DNA of 64,000 nt from Psychrobacter arenosus (GTDB lineage Bacteria; Pseudomonadota; Gammaproteobacteria; Pseudomonadales; Moraxellaceae). The stretch is from assembly GCF_904848165.1 (NCBI RefSeq), contig NZ_LR884459.1, positions 62,001 through 126,000 on the forward strand. Reading direction: 5' to 3'. Below the pieces are notes generated by a model. The model saw nothing but the letters and a program-made list of their open reading frames with translations. It was not told where the DNA came from and did not search any database. Position numbers and translations under genes: made by a program. Every line of letters begins with the position of its first letter. Positions within the stretch are counted from its first letter, which is position 1. Shown piece by piece: positions 38,025-47,633 of this stretch.

Positions 38025-39278
38025 GTGTTACAGGTTTGGTTGAGGGGTCAACATAGCCCGCTATTGGTATGGCAAGGCGGATCACAGACTTGGCAGTCCT
38101 ATGCGGATTGGCAGCAACTGCGTGAGGCCGTCAGCGAGCAGTCGGTTTGTCTTTATTTCCCTTCGCAGCATGTACAGCAGCTGCCTACCGACTTAACTCC
38201 TGCTCAATTAAAGCAACTGGGGGAAGCGGGTAAGCAATATTTATTTGAAGAGATTTCTCTAATTCCTGCCGAGCAGCTGAGTGTCCGTGAGATTCATAAT
38301 GGGCCAAGTAATCAGCCGCTTACTGCCCCGTTATACGCTATCGGTCGTAATGATATAGCCGCTTGGCTACACAGTGCGCAACTGGGCAACTTCTCCATAG
38401 TCGCGTTATTACCCGATTTTTTACTCTTGCCCGTGCCCGTAGATGGCATAGGTCAACAGCTGAATTTATATCAAGACCGACAAACGACCCTGATTCGACA
38501 ATCAGAAGGACAGGGGATGGCGGTGAGTTATTTGCCGTTGGTCATTGAGCGTTTACCGCACCTTAGTGAGATTTGCGTCATGGCGCCGGTTGACACGGGA
38601 CATGGTAGCGCTAGTGACAGTCATGGTGATGGGTCTGATAATACAGACGCGGTAGCAGCAAGCTTGGTAGCTATTAAGAACAGTTTATCCGCACAAGCGA
38701 GTGCAGACCTGATTTTGACACCTTTAGCCGTGTCGCCCACACCGGTTACGGCTCCTGAGCGGCATCCGCTGAATTTCTACGCCAAGCCTTCTAGTCTTAA
38801 ACTGTCGCCTTATTTAAAGGTCACTATGATGGTGGCGGTAGCGGCTTTAGTCTTTCAACTGAGTGCCGATGCCTTACAGTGGTATCACTATAAGCAAGCG
38901 ACCGCCGCGACCAAACAAGCAATGGCCGCTCAGTATCAAGCTTGGTTTCCTGAAGAGCGTCTGTCCGCAAAGAATACGATTCAATTGAGCCTACAGCCGA
39001 AGTTGGCGACGAGCAATGCCGCAGATTCCCCTCATACGGCCCTGCTCAATCGTATTGCTCCCCTGATCAAACAATCGTCATTGACCGCTCAAGCTTTAGA
39101 GATGGACCCCAATACGCTTAGTTTTACAGTAATAGGGGACAATCGCGACAGCCTAGACAAGTTTGCCAGTACGCTATCGGCGCAAGGGATAGAGGCGAGT
39201 TTGGGTAGAGTGACCAATAGCGAGCAAGACAAAGTGGCGGGGCAAGTGACCATTGCAGTAATGCCGCCAGTAACCTAG
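38025..39278 (+). CDS. gspL: Type II secretion system protein GspL
   Basis: Inner-membrane assembly protein that links the GspE ATPase to the pseudopilus machinery. 417 residues: an actin-like cytoplasmic domain (ISLIPAEQLSVREI, ALLPDFLLLPVP), one membrane segment at ~262-282, and a periplasmic ferredoxin-like domain ending TLSAQGIEASLGRV. Starts at GTG with AAGGA upstream. gspM follows 129 bp downstream, but none of the other gsp genes are in the window, so this pair is detached from the main cluster. Confidence 0.88.
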   Translation: MLQVWLRGQHSPLLVWQGGSQTWQSYADWQQLREAVSEQSVCLYFPSQHVQQLPTDLTPAQLKQLGEAGKQYLFEEISLIPAEQLSVREIHNGPSNQPLTAPLYAIGRNDIAAWLHSAQLGNFSIVALLPDFLLLPVPVDGIGQQLNLYQDRQTTLIRQSEGQGMAVSYLPLVIERLPHLSEICVMAPVDTGHGSASDSHGDGSDNTDAVAASLVAIKNSLSAQASADLILTPLAVSPTPVTAPERHPLNFYAKPSSLKLSPYLKVTMMVAVAALVFQLSADALQWYHYKQATAATKQAMAAQYQAWFPEERLSAKNTIQLSLQPKLATSNAADSPHTALLNRIAPLIKQSSLTAQALEMDPNTLSFTVIGDNRDSLDKFASTLSAQGIEASLGRVTNSEQDKVAGQVTIAVMPPVT

Positions 39279-39407
39279 CGTTAGCACTCCCATAATCTTT
39301 TAGCTGCAGTTTGCTTGCGCCGCTATGGATTGCCGTATTTAGCCTGCCAGTCTACAATCAAGACTGACACCTTAACTTAGCTTATTACGACTGTAAAAAT
39401 ACGCCTT

Positions 39408-40007
39408 ATGCTAAAAAAAGATGCCTTTAGAAAAAAGACTTTAGCCAGCCGAGCTGCTCGCAGTGAGACCGCACCATCGGCGCTAGGAGCTGCGGTCGCT
39501 CGCCAGCCTAGTCCATTAGCCCAGCGGTATGGGCAGTGGCAGCAGCAATTGGAGACGCGCTGGCAAGCCTTGCCCCCACGTGATAGGCTAGCCTTATCGG
39601 TCCTGATAGCTTTTTTACTGCTATTTAGTGTGGGCTATGGGGGTTATACCATTCATAGCGAAGCCAATAAAAGTAAAACCGCTTATAACACGGCAGTGGC
39701 GGATTACTTTTGGCTGCGCTCGCAAGCTGGCAATATTGATGTTAATGCTAGCAATAACTCGCAAGCCGGCGGCAAAGAAGACGCAGCGCAAGGGGTTAAC
39801 GATGCTTTAAGGCAGGCAGGCGTGCAAGAAGCGCAAGTAGCGGCAGTGGGTACCGGCGTACAGATGAGTTTTAGTAATGACAGCCAAACGGTAGTTGCTA
39901 GAATATTGGGACAATTGCAGCAACAGGGCTGGCAATTTAGCCGTCTCAATGTGCAGCAAGACCCTACGTCGAAACAGTTGCAAGTCCAAGCTACGCTAGC
40001 GCGTTAA
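39408..40007 (+). CDS. gspM: Type II secretion system protein GspM
   Basis: Partner of GspL. 199 residues with a cytoplasmic N-terminus, one membrane segment at about 61-82 preceded by the typical WQALPPRDRLAL, and a small periplasmic ferredoxin-like domain (ILGQLQQQGWQFSRLNVQQDP). N-terminal ~50 residues are extra and Ala/Arg-rich. Assignment rests on the position next to gspL and this layout. Confidence 0.85.
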   Translation: MLKKDAFRKKTLASRAARSETAPSALGAAVARQPSPLAQRYGQWQQQLETRWQALPPRDRLALSVLIAFLLLFSVGYGGYTIHSEANKSKTAYNTAVADYFWLRSQAGNIDVNASNNSQAGGKEDAAQGVNDALRQAGVQEAQVAAVGTGVQMSFSNDSQTVVARILGQLQQQGWQFSRLNVQQDPTSKQLQVQATLAR

Positions 40008-40194
40008 AGGTATTAATCAGCAGTTTGTTTATTTAGACAGCGATAAGTAAACAGCTACAGTTAGACCGCTTTTATTAGCCATATTGGTTTTAGCCTGTTG
40101 CAGTAAACCGCTCGAACGAAGCCGTATGCATCACTAAATAGCTTGCCAATTTCACAGTGTATTTTTCACTATCTTATGCCAATAGGGGAACGCT

Positions 40195-40707
40195 ATGCTG
40201 CCCGATGATCGCCAGACTACCAGCAACACTCAAAATACTCAGCGTAATTTTAACCAGCCTGATAACCGCAATACTACTTTGACCTCGACTGCTGGGGTAT
40301 CGCCCAGAGCAGAGACGGATGCCAATGCGCTAATTTCCTATAATCATCTGACCTATTTTCTCTATGTAGTGAGTTACTTTACGGCAGGATTATTATGGAT
40401 TGTGCCTATTGTCATGAACTATTTAAAACGAGGTGAGGCACAAGGGACTTGGTTGGCCACCCATTTTGATTGGCAAATCAAGACTTTTTGGTACAGTATC
40501 GTATTTTTCTTAATCGGTAGCGCTATAGTTATCTTTTCGCTAGGCGGGCTTGGCGTCAGTATCTTTACCGAAAGTGGTCATGTGGCGGCGGGCTCGTTTG
40601 GCTTGTTGGCGCTAGGTTTCGGTATCTTAGGGATCACAGTATTGTGGCATTTATATCGTATCGTCCGCGGTTGGATTGCTTTGGTAGATAAACGCCCAGT
40701 CCCTTAG
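40195..40707 (+). CDS. DUF4870-like integral membrane protein
   Basis: 170 residues with an Asn/Thr/Gln-rich soluble N-terminus (~1-45) and three to four membrane segments (LTYFLYVVSYFTAGLLWIVPIV, TFWYSIVFFLIGSAIVIF, GSFGLLALGFGILGITVLW). The pattern YLKRGEAQGTWLATHFDWQIKTFW between helices 1 and 2 is typical of DUF4870/Tic20-like bacterial proteins. Function unknown. AGGGGA precedes the ATG. Confidence 0.8.
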   Translation: MLPDDRQTTSNTQNTQRNFNQPDNRNTTLTSTAGVSPRAETDANALISYNHLTYFLYVVSYFTAGLLWIVPIVMNYLKRGEAQGTWLATHFDWQIKTFWYSIVFFLIGSAIVIFSLGGLGVSIFTESGHVAAGSFGLLALGFGILGITVLWHLYRIVRGWIALVDKRPVP

Positions 40708-41006
40708 CGCTACGTGATAAGCCTCTCTATAGCTAATAAAGTTTAGACTGCTTAAGTTATGGCATTATTTGGCAATGGTCTACATAGACAAAAACACCAT
40801 TGTGCCACTTTGATTTTGCCCAGTGCTTTGTTTACCTGATATAATTGCCGCGCTTAAGCTCTAGGCGCGGTGGTCTTAAACGGCAGCTACTTATTAAGTT
40901 TAGCTACGCCCCTAGCGCATAATGTTTTACACTAGTATCAGCTAACACTCCGTGTACTGCTATTTCTTTTCTTCATTCTTTAAACAACTTAGGTGTCCTT
41001 CGAATT

Positions 41007-42041
41007 ATGTCCTACGCTTTGTTTCGCCCTTTATTGTTTAATATGGATCCAGAACGCGCGCACGACATGACTCTAGCGTTACTAGATAAAGCCCACAAGG
41101 CGCGAGCGCTTGGTTTTGTCTACGGTCAGCAGGCCCTACCAGTAGATAGTATGGGGCTGCGTTTTTCTAATCCAGTAGGATTGGCGGCAGGCTTAGACAA
41201 GAATGGCGATTATATCGATGCCTTAGCCGAATTGGGTTTTGGCTTTATCGAAATTGGTACGGTGACCCCTAAACCGCAAGCCGGTAATGACAAACCGCGT
41301 CTGTTTCGTATTAAGCAGGCCGAGGCGATTATTAACCGAATGGGCTTTAATAATAAAGGCGTTGACCACCTGATTCAAAACGTCAAACGCTGCAAATACA
41401 AAGGCAATATCGGCATTAATATTGGTAAAAATGCGGTCACGCCTGTAGAAAATGCAGCAGACGATTACGTTTATTGTCTAGAGCGTGTTTACCCACACGC
41501 TTCTTATATTACCGTCAATATATCATCTCCGAATACCGCCAACTTACGTGACTTACAAAGTGGTGAAGCATTAACGGCACTATTAGATACGATTAAAGAG
41601 CGTCACAGTCAATTGGCGACAGAATACGGTTTTTATGTCCCACTAGTCCTCAAAGTAGCGCCAGATTTAGACGAATCGCAAATCGACTATATTTCTCAGC
41701 AGTTAATAGATTTTGAGATAGATGGGCTGATTACTACCAACACCACTTTGAGTCGGGTTGGGGTAGAAGACTTGCCGGATGGTGAGCAAATGGGTGGGCT
41801 ATCGGGTCGTCCGGTCAGCCATCTGAGTACGCTAGTCTTACAACAGTTTGCTGAGCGGTTGGACCATAAAGTGGCGCTAGTAGGCGTCGGTGGCATCGAT
41901 AGTGGCGCCAAAGCGGTTAAGAAGATAGAAGTCGGTGCCGATCTCGTACAATTGTATTCAGGTCTAATCTACCAAGGGCCTGGTTTGGTGCAGTCTTGTA
42001 TCCAAGCTATCGGCGGGTATTACGATACTTTAAGTGAATAA
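41007..42041 (+). CDS. pyrD: Dihydroorotate dehydrogenase (quinone), class 2
   Basis: Oxidises dihydroorotate to orotate with ubiquinone as acceptor, in pyrimidine synthesis at the inner membrane. 344 residues with the class-2 N-terminal helical extension ([17 protein letters not shown]), FMN and substrate motifs [46 protein letters not shown] (catalytic Ser), and [19 protein letters not shown]. The stop codon lies in the first unit of a three-copy 15-bp repeat. Confidence 0.97.
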   Translation: MSYALFRPLLFNMDPERAHDMTLALLDKAHKARALGFVYGQQALPVDSMGLRFSNPVGLAAGLDKNGDYIDALAELGFGFIEIGTVTPKPQAGNDKPRLFRIKQAEAIINRMGFNNKGVDHLIQNVKRCKYKGNIGINIGKNAVTPVENAADDYVYCLERVYPHASYITVNISSPNTANLRDLQSGEALTALLDTIKERHSQLATEYGFYVPLVLKVAPDLDESQIDYISQQLIDFEIDGLITTNTTLSRVGVEDLPDGEQMGGLSGRPVSHLSTLVLQQFAERLDHKVALVGVGGIDSGAKAVKKIEVGADLVQLYSGLIYQGPGLVQSCIQAIGGYYDTLSE

Positions 42042-42077
42042 TCTGGCAGTGAATAATTTGCCAGTGAATAATTTAGC
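42033..42077. repeat. Tandem repeat, 15 bp x 3, starting in pyrD stop
   Basis: Units AGTGAATAATCTGGC, AGTGAATAATTTGCC and AGTGAATAATTTAGC. The first includes the last codons and the TAA of pyrD. Confidence 0.85.
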
Positions 42078-42406
42078 GCTAAGCCTTTAAGCAGCATGGT
42101 GTAGGTGAATAGTTTATGCCAGATTATTTAATCTACATAGCCTAAAGCGTATAATAGCAGGGGAATACCTCAGTTATTTACTAAACAGCATTATTTCCTT
42201 AGTAAAATACCGCCATACTAAGACCCCGTGGGCGACAGTGTTCCCCCTTCAACCTAGCTAAAGCCGTGGTCACATTCTATAAACACAGTCATATTTACAG
42301 CAAGCCACATATATCTAAAGCTAGGGTGGGCCGATTTAAAACCTATGCAGCGCTGGGCTAAAAAAAGCAGCGGTTTCGCAAAACCTACTATAATAGAGAG
42401 CAGTAA
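42078..42406. other. Spacer before cvpA
   Basis: About 330 bp with no gene, terminator or structured element recognised. It presumably carries the cvpA-purF promoter; no PurR-type palindrome was seen. Confidence 0.5.
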
Positions 42407-42904
42407 ATGAGCGGATTAGATATTCTGATTGCTATCATAGTTCTTATTGGCTTATGGCGCGGCTTTCAGGCGGGTCTAATAAAAGCTGCGTTAGGACTGG
42501 TGGGTTGGTTTATTGCTTTAGTGGCGGCCTCACGGCTAACCGATAGTGTGGCGCCGCAGATGGCAGGTTTTGTACAGAGCCCCGTATTGCAAATGGCCCT
42601 TGCATTTTTACTCGTTGTCCTCATTGTGATTGCTAGTATGCACTTGGTAGCCGCCGTATTTTCTAGCGCTCTAAAAGCCCTTAAACTTGGTTTTATCGAT
42701 AAGATTGGTGGTGCGGTAATAGGTGCGGGCAAGAATGTGTTGGTGGTGCTGGTCATGCTGAGTGTGGTAGCACCGCTATTGGTGGAAATGCCCATCTGGC
42801 AGCGCTCTGCACTAGCCCCTGAACTTATGCCTTTTGCGCCTGTCGCGCAAACTATGACCAAAGAAGTGCTAGGGGTGGCTTGGAATCAAGTTAATGCGCC
42901 TTAA
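42407..42904 (+). CDS. cvpA: CvpA family membrane protein
   Basis: 165-residue inner-membrane protein with four hydrophobic segments and the CvpA opening pattern LDILIAIIVLIGLWRGFQAGLIKAAL. Its molecular role is unsettled; in E. coli it is needed for colicin V production and stress tolerance. It is directly upstream of purF (235 bp), the conserved gamma-proteobacterial arrangement. Confidence 0.92.
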   Translation: MSGLDILIAIIVLIGLWRGFQAGLIKAALGLVGWFIALVAASRLTDSVAPQMAGFVQSPVLQMALAFLLVVLIVIASMHLVAAVFSSALKALKLGFIDKIGGAVIGAGKNVLVVLVMLSVVAPLLVEMPIWQRSALAPELMPFAPVAQTMTKEVLGVAWNQVNAP

Positions 42905-43139
42905 ACTCTATTCTCACTCACTGGTTATTCATCTATAACTTAGCCAATAACCCAGCTTATTGGCAAAATCAGTTCACGAAATCAAAGCACAGTCTTCTAT
43001 AAATTAAGGTCGTAAAAAGTCAATCAAAGTATCGATTGCAAAGGGTATCCTTGGTGAGGTCGCCTAATATTGGCAGCCAAAGGTGCGCTTTATGTTTAAT
43101 CCGTTACATTAACCGTTAGCTAAACATTAAGGTATAACT

Positions 43140-44678
43140 ATGTGTGGAGTCGTTGGGGTTGCAGCGCATGAGCCAGTCAACCAAATCTTGTATGATGCAT
43201 TAACGATGCTACAACACCGTGGCCAAGACGCCGCTGGTATTGTCACCCTACAAGATGGCCGTTTATATTTGCGTAAAGAAAACGGCATGGTACGCGACGT
43301 GTTTATGACCCGTCATATGCTCAGACTGGTCGGTAAGTTTGGTATCGGTCACGTGCGTTACCCCACTGCAGGCACCTCGAGCAGTGCTGAAGCGCAGCCC
43401 TTCTATGTCAACTCACCTTACGGCATCACTTTGGCGCACAATGGCAACCTGACCAATGCAGAAGCCTTAGCCAAATCCTTGTATGAAGAGGACCGTCGCC
43501 ACTTAAACACTGACTCTGACTCTGAGGTATTGCTCAACGTCTTGGCACATGAGATGCAAGCGCTGGGTAAGACCCACGCTAGTGCTGACGATATCTTCAC
43601 TGCGGTTAAGTCGGTCTATGAGCGTTTAGAAGGCGCTTATGGCGTAGTCGCTTTGATTACAGGTCATGGTTTGTTGGCTTTCCGCGACCCCAACGGTATT
43701 CGCCCGCTGATTTTCGGTGAGCGTCTAGCGCCTAATGGCGGCACGGAATATATGGTGGCGTCAGAATCAGTCGCCCTAACCGGTTCAGGATTTAGCATCA
43801 TCCGTGATGTGCGCCCAGGCGAAGCTATCTTTATCGATTTAGATCACAATCTGCATACGCAGCAGTGTGTTGAAGCCAAAGAATATACGCCTTGTATCTT
43901 CGAATACGTTTATTTCGCGCGCCCTGATTCGATTATGGACAATATCTCGGTCTATAAATCACGCCTACGTATGGGTGAAAAATTAGCGCAGAAAATCATG
44001 AAAGAATGGGGTGAAGATCACGATATCGATGTGGTCATTCCTATTCCCGACACTTCGCGTACCTCAGCGATGGAACTGGCGCTGAAGATGAATGTCAAAT
44101 ACCGCGAAGGCTTTATGAAAAACCGCTATATTGGCCGCACTTTCATCATGCCAGGACAACAACAGCGCAAAAAATCAGTGCGTCAAAAGCTAAGCGCCGT
44201 GCCGTTAGAGTTTAAAGGTAAAAATGTACTGTTGGTCGATGACTCTATCGTCCGGGGTACCACTTGCCATGAAATTATCCAAATGGCGCGTGATGCTGGC
44301 GCTCGTAAAGTATTCTTTGCTAGTGCTGCACCACCGGTGAAATACCCGAACGTTTATGGTATCGATATGCCAGTGCGTAGCGAGTTGATTGCTTCGGGCC
44401 ATACCGTCGAAGAGGTTCGCGATATCATTGGAGCGGATCGCCTGATTTTCCAAGACTTGGATGATTTGATTGATGCGGTCAAAGATACCAAGCACAGCCG
44501 CGTAGAAGGCTTTGATTGTGCAGTATTTAATGGCTGCTATATCACCGGTCAGATTAATGAAGCGTATCTCGACTATCTGCAAGAGCAGCGTAGTGAGACC
44601 GCTAAGACCGGCAAAAAGGGCGTACAAATTGTCGCTGATACCCCAGTAGATATGACGGGTGTCACCGAGCAAGGCTAG
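43140..44678 (+). CDS. purF: Amidophosphoribosyltransferase
   Basis: First committed enzyme of purine synthesis: transfers glutamine amide nitrogen to PRPP. 512 residues. The N-terminal nucleophile is Cys2 in MCGVVG, with [10 protein letters not shown] and GHVRYPTAG in the glutaminase domain; the PRPP loop is [12 protein letters not shown] in the C-terminal domain. No propeptide is present, as in E. coli. Terminator at 44701. Confidence 0.97.
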   Translation: MCGVVGVAAHEPVNQILYDALTMLQHRGQDAAGIVTLQDGRLYLRKENGMVRDVFMTRHMLRLVGKFGIGHVRYPTAGTSSSAEAQPFYVNSPYGITLAHNGNLTNAEALAKSLYEEDRRHLNTDSDSEVLLNVLAHEMQALGKTHASADDIFTAVKSVYERLEGAYGVVALITGHGLLAFRDPNGIRPLIFGERLAPNGGTEYMVASESVALTGSGFSIIRDVRPGEAIFIDLDHNLHTQQCVEAKEYTPCIFEYVYFARPDSIMDNISVYKSRLRMGEKLAQKIMKEWGEDHDIDVVIPIPDTSRTSAMELALKMNVKYREGFMKNRYIGRTFIMPGQQQRKKSVRQKLSAVPLEFKGKNVLLVDDSIVRGTTCHEIIQMARDAGARKVFFASAAPPVKYPNVYGIDMPVRSELIASGHTVEEVRDIIGADRLIFQDLDDLIDAVKDTKHSRVEGFDCAVFNGCYITGQINEAYLDYLQEQRSETAKTGKKGVQIVADTPVDMTGVTEQG

Positions 44679-44700
44679 TCCTATTGGCTAGAACACTAAT

Positions 44701-44738
44701 AAAAAAGCCACGATCTTAATCCGGTCGTGGCTTTTTTT
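44701..44738. terminator. Bidirectional terminator
   Basis: AAAAAAGCCACGA pairs with TCGTGGCTTTTTT around an 11-nt loop. It lies between purF (+) and azlD (-). Confidence 0.88.
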
Positions 44739-44768
44739 AGGGCTTAATTTTAGTCTAAGTGCGTTTAT

Positions 44769-45137
44769 TTACATCAATAACCAAAGAATGGCGTTGAGCG
44801 CTGCGATGCCTGCAATCATGCTGACTAATAACTGCCGGCTCCAATGATAGATGGCTAAGACTATGATTAAAGCGCCAATTTGTGCCGTCAGCATAGCCAC
44901 TTGCCCAGCTTCTGCAGTGAGCTTAAAGCCAGTGAACAAGCCTTGGTACGAGAGGCTGGTTAAGATTAATAGTACCAATACAGCCAGAGGCAGCCGCTCA
45001 TTCAGACGATGCAGCCAAGGGGTATTCAATAAACGCTGCGGAATAAGGGCGGGTAGCGCACGAGTAATAAAGGTCACCACGGCCATAGCAATAATGGCAT
45101 ACAGCAAATAGCTGTTCGTGTTCATCATGTCGGCCAT
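44769..45137 (-). CDS. azlD: Branched-chain amino acid export protein, AzlD subunit
   Basis: 122 residues, four hydrophobic segments, with the AzlD/YgaH pattern VVTFITRALPALIP near the N-terminus. Acts with AzlC to export branched-chain or related amino acids. Its ATG overlaps the azlC stop by one base (TAATG), so translation is coupled. Confidence 0.88.
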   Translation of the reverse strand: MADMMNTNSYLLYAIIAMAVVTFITRALPALIPQRLLNTPWLHRLNERLPLAVLVLLILTSLSYQGLFTGFKLTAEAGQVAMLTAQIGALIIVLAIYHWSRQLLVSMIAGIAALNAILWLLM

Positions 45138-45832
45138 TAGCGCTCTCCTTTAGTAGCTGAATTGGAGAAATGGCTGAGCATCGTAGGGGTCAAAATCATT
45201 ATGATACTAATAAAAATAGCGACGATTAACAGCCAATCAGTACTAAAAAAACTGGCTATTATTAAAGCGATAGCGCCCACGATGATAGGGCGACTGCTGT
45301 CGATCAGACGGTACTGCTCATACGCTAAGATGGCAAACAAACAGACAATAGCGAAATCTAAATGTGGGACCCAGTCATTTAAGACCGGCCCTATTAATAC
45401 CCCGAGTGCACTGGCGATAATCCACCAGCTTTGATTGAACAGGCTAACCGGTAACATTAAGGCTTTACGCTCTTGCACGCGCAGACTGGTCAAGACGGAA
45501 AAGGTCTCATCGGTTAGGGCAAATAAGCAATAGGTCCGGGCTAGCTTTTGGCTGGGCAGACTCTCAAGGAGCGGTAAAGCGTAAAATACGTGACGTAGGT
45601 TAATGGCGGCGATATTCGTCGCAATGTTCCCTATAGGCAGTCCTGCGCTCAACATGGGCAAGCAAGCATACTGTGCGGCTCCGGCATAGAGCAAAACGCT
45701 TAATAACAAGGTCGCCCAAACGGGCAGTCCCGCAACCCCAGCCAAGACCCCAAAGGCGATACCAGCAGGCAGATAGCCCATCGCCACGGGCAAGCTGCGC
45801 TGCAGACCTGCCCGCCAATCATGATTTGTCAT
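45137..45832 (-). CDS. azlC: Branched-chain amino acid export protein, AzlC subunit
   Basis: 231-residue inner-membrane permease with about six hydrophobic segments and AzlC hallmarks: GYLPAGIAFGVLAG, YAGAAQYACLPML, NLRHVFYAL and ALTDETFSV. Forms the exporter with AzlD. GGAAATAAG lies before the ATG. An 8.4-copy TTCAG tract (AACTGA on this strand's reading) sits 43 bp upstream, between the MATE gene and azlC, where length changes could alter spacing of a promoter or leader. Confidence 0.9.
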   Translation of the reverse strand: MTNHDWRAGLQRSLPVAMGYLPAGIAFGVLAGVAGLPVWATLLLSVLLYAGAAQYACLPMLSAGLPIGNIATNIAAINLRHVFYALPLLESLPSQKLARTYCLFALTDETFSVLTSLRVQERKALMLPVSLFNQSWWIIASALGVLIGPVLNDWVPHLDFAIVCLFAILAYEQYRLIDSSRPIIVGAIALIIASFFSTDWLLIVAIFISIIMILTPTMLSHFSNSATKGER

Positions 45833-45874
45833 ACGCTTATTTCCAATCTATTGTCATTGTAGTGGTTATTATTT

Positions 45875-45916
45875 TTCAGTTCAGTTCAGTTCAGTTCAGT
45901 TCAGTTCAGTTCAGTT
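45875..45916. repeat. Pentanucleotide tract (TTCAG)8.4
   Basis: Eight perfect TTCAG units (45875-45914) plus TT. It begins on the minus strand 3 bp after the MATE stop and ends 42 bp before the azlC ATG. A perfect 5-bp tract of this length is prone to slippage. Confidence 0.95.
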
Positions 45917-45919
45917 GCG

Positions 45920-47365
45920 CTAGATAATTTGTTCGGGCTGATCCGCCAAAGTGATGCGCGTTAAGTAAATACCCAAGATTAATAGGCGTATTAGCAGCAG
46001 GCTACAGACGCTAAGCCAAATGCCGTGCATCCCAAATTGTCCATATAATAAAAGACTTAACGGGAAGAATATCACCGCCAATATAAGCGCGGCATTACGA
46101 ATCACATGACCAGCAGTCAGGCCAAAAAACACCCCATCTAACCAATAGGCCCCGACGCCAATGACGGGCAGTAAGATGGCATACCAGCGATAATCAAAGG
46201 CTAGGGCAATAACGTTTGGCAAATCCGTCATCATGGGCAAGTAGTAAGGCATACCCAACCACCAAATCATGGTCAATACCGCAGCCAAACCATAACTGAC
46301 AATGCCCGTACGTTTGATAATGAGGCGAAACTGCTCCCAATCGCGACGGCCTGCCGCTTGTCCGCTCAGGGTTTCGGCGGCCACCGCCACCCCATCTAAG
46401 GCTAAGGCTGAGATAGTTAATACCTGCAATAGAATCGTATTGGCCGCTAACACCAAATCACCGCTCATGGCGGATAGACGGGTAATCCAAGCGAAGCTAA
46501 TGGTCAAAACTAAAGTTCGGATAAAGATATCTTTATTTAGCAAAAATAGTCTAAGCATTTTATCGCGAGTAAACTCTCGGTGGTCCAACGTGAACAACTC
46601 GCGCAACGAGATTTGCAGATGCACCTTGACTAGATACATCGCGATGATAAAGCCAATCCAATAAGCGATAGTCGTGCCGAGAGCGACGCCTGCCAACCCC
46701 ATATTCGCGCCATAGACCAAGGATAAGGTCAGGATGATATTCAGCGCTGCAATAGCACTTTGCTGATAGAGCAGGTAGCGGGTACGGCCTTGTCCGGCAA
46801 ACCAACCAATAAAGGCAAAGTTCATTAGCTCGGCCATCACGCCCCACAGGCGAACATCCAAATACGTCTTGGCGGCTTCACCACTGGCCGGGTTCGCTGC
46901 CAACAGCTGCAAGCCAATATCTATCACCCAAGGCTTTAACAGCAGCAACACAGCGCCAATAGCTAAAGCAATGAGTAGGGCACGTTGTAATATCGACAGG
47001 AGCTTAGGAGCTGCAATCTGATGCGAGGTTAGGGGCGGCGTGGACGCAGCTACAGTGTCAGTAGGCGCAGTAGCGGTTATATCGCGAGTGGCATTACCCA
47101 AAGCCTGTGCCGACAGCCCGGAAGAGGCATATTGCAAAAAGTTAAAGCTGACCAATAACAGCGTTAAAAGCTGAATCGCTAGTCCCATCCCAGCAAGATT
47201 TGCTGCTGCAGGCATGTGCCCCACAATAGCGGTATCAATAACGCTCTGTAAGGGCATAGCTAAATTCGCCAATACCACAGGGACCGCAATAGCGATGATA
47301 TAACGATAGCGGCTATCTACAGCAGGCTTGGAGGCGGTCATTGGGGAGGAAGACATATCAGACAT
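45920..47365 (-). CDS. MATE-family efflux transporter (DinF-like)
   Basis: A 481-residue multidrug/toxic-compound exporter of the DinF branch, with 12 expected membrane segments in two homologous halves (AIAVPVVLANLAMPLQSVIDTAIVGH in helices 1-2; GDLVLAANTILLQVLTISALALDG in the second half). A ~35-residue Thr/Ala/Pro-rich loop after helix 3 (residues ~92-125) is longer than usual. The ATG lacks a clear ribosome-binding site. azlCD follow 87 bp downstream on the same strand and may be co-transcribed. Substrates unknown. Confidence 0.9.
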   Translation of the reverse strand: MSDMSSSPMTASKPAVDSRYRYIIAIAVPVVLANLAMPLQSVIDTAIVGHMPAAANLAGMGLAIQLLTLLLVSFNFLQYASSGLSAQALGNATRDITATAPTDTVAASTPPLTSHQIAAPKLLSILQRALLIALAIGAVLLLLKPWVIDIGLQLLAANPASGEAAKTYLDVRLWGVMAELMNFAFIGWFAGQGRTRYLLYQQSAIAALNIILTLSLVYGANMGLAGVALGTTIAYWIGFIIAMYLVKVHLQISLRELFTLDHREFTRDKMLRLFLLNKDIFIRTLVLTISFAWITRLSAMSGDLVLAANTILLQVLTISALALDGVAVAAETLSGQAAGRRDWEQFRLIIKRTGIVSYGLAAVLTMIWWLGMPYYLPMMTDLPNVIALAFDYRWYAILLPVIGVGAYWLDGVFFGLTAGHVIRNAALILAVIFFPLSLLLYGQFGMHGIWLSVCSLLLIRLLILGIYLTRITLADQPEQII

Positions 47366-47470
47366 AGCAACATCAGGCTTTTAGGCAATAGGCGAGCGAG
47401 CAATAAGGGTTAAAATAAAGCGAGCAAATAAGATTGTTATGCCCTTGAATTTATGATCTTAAAATAATAG

Positions 47471-47500
47471 AAAAGCACCTAAGGATAGGTGCTTTTCTTA
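47471..47500. terminator. Hairpin after secF
   Basis: A perfect 10-bp stem AAAAGCACCT/AGGTGCTTTT around AAGGAT. The flanking T-runs are interrupted on both strands, so it is a moderate terminator, probably for yajC-secDF on the minus strand. Confidence 0.6.
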
Positions 47501-47633
47501 AGTATCAATGACTGGGCTAACGAGACTGGCATGCTGCTTAATTTAAAATACTATTTAAGCTAGTCTAGTCTCAATGCCAATCTGACTAATCAACCATGGT
47601 ATACAGGGCATAGCATACAGGGCAGTTCAACAC

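Noticed and set aside
45673..45927. Plus-strand frame running through the TTCAG tract
   Set aside because: It is a shadow of azlC; the Phe-Ser-Ser-Val-Gln-like repeat comes from the tract.
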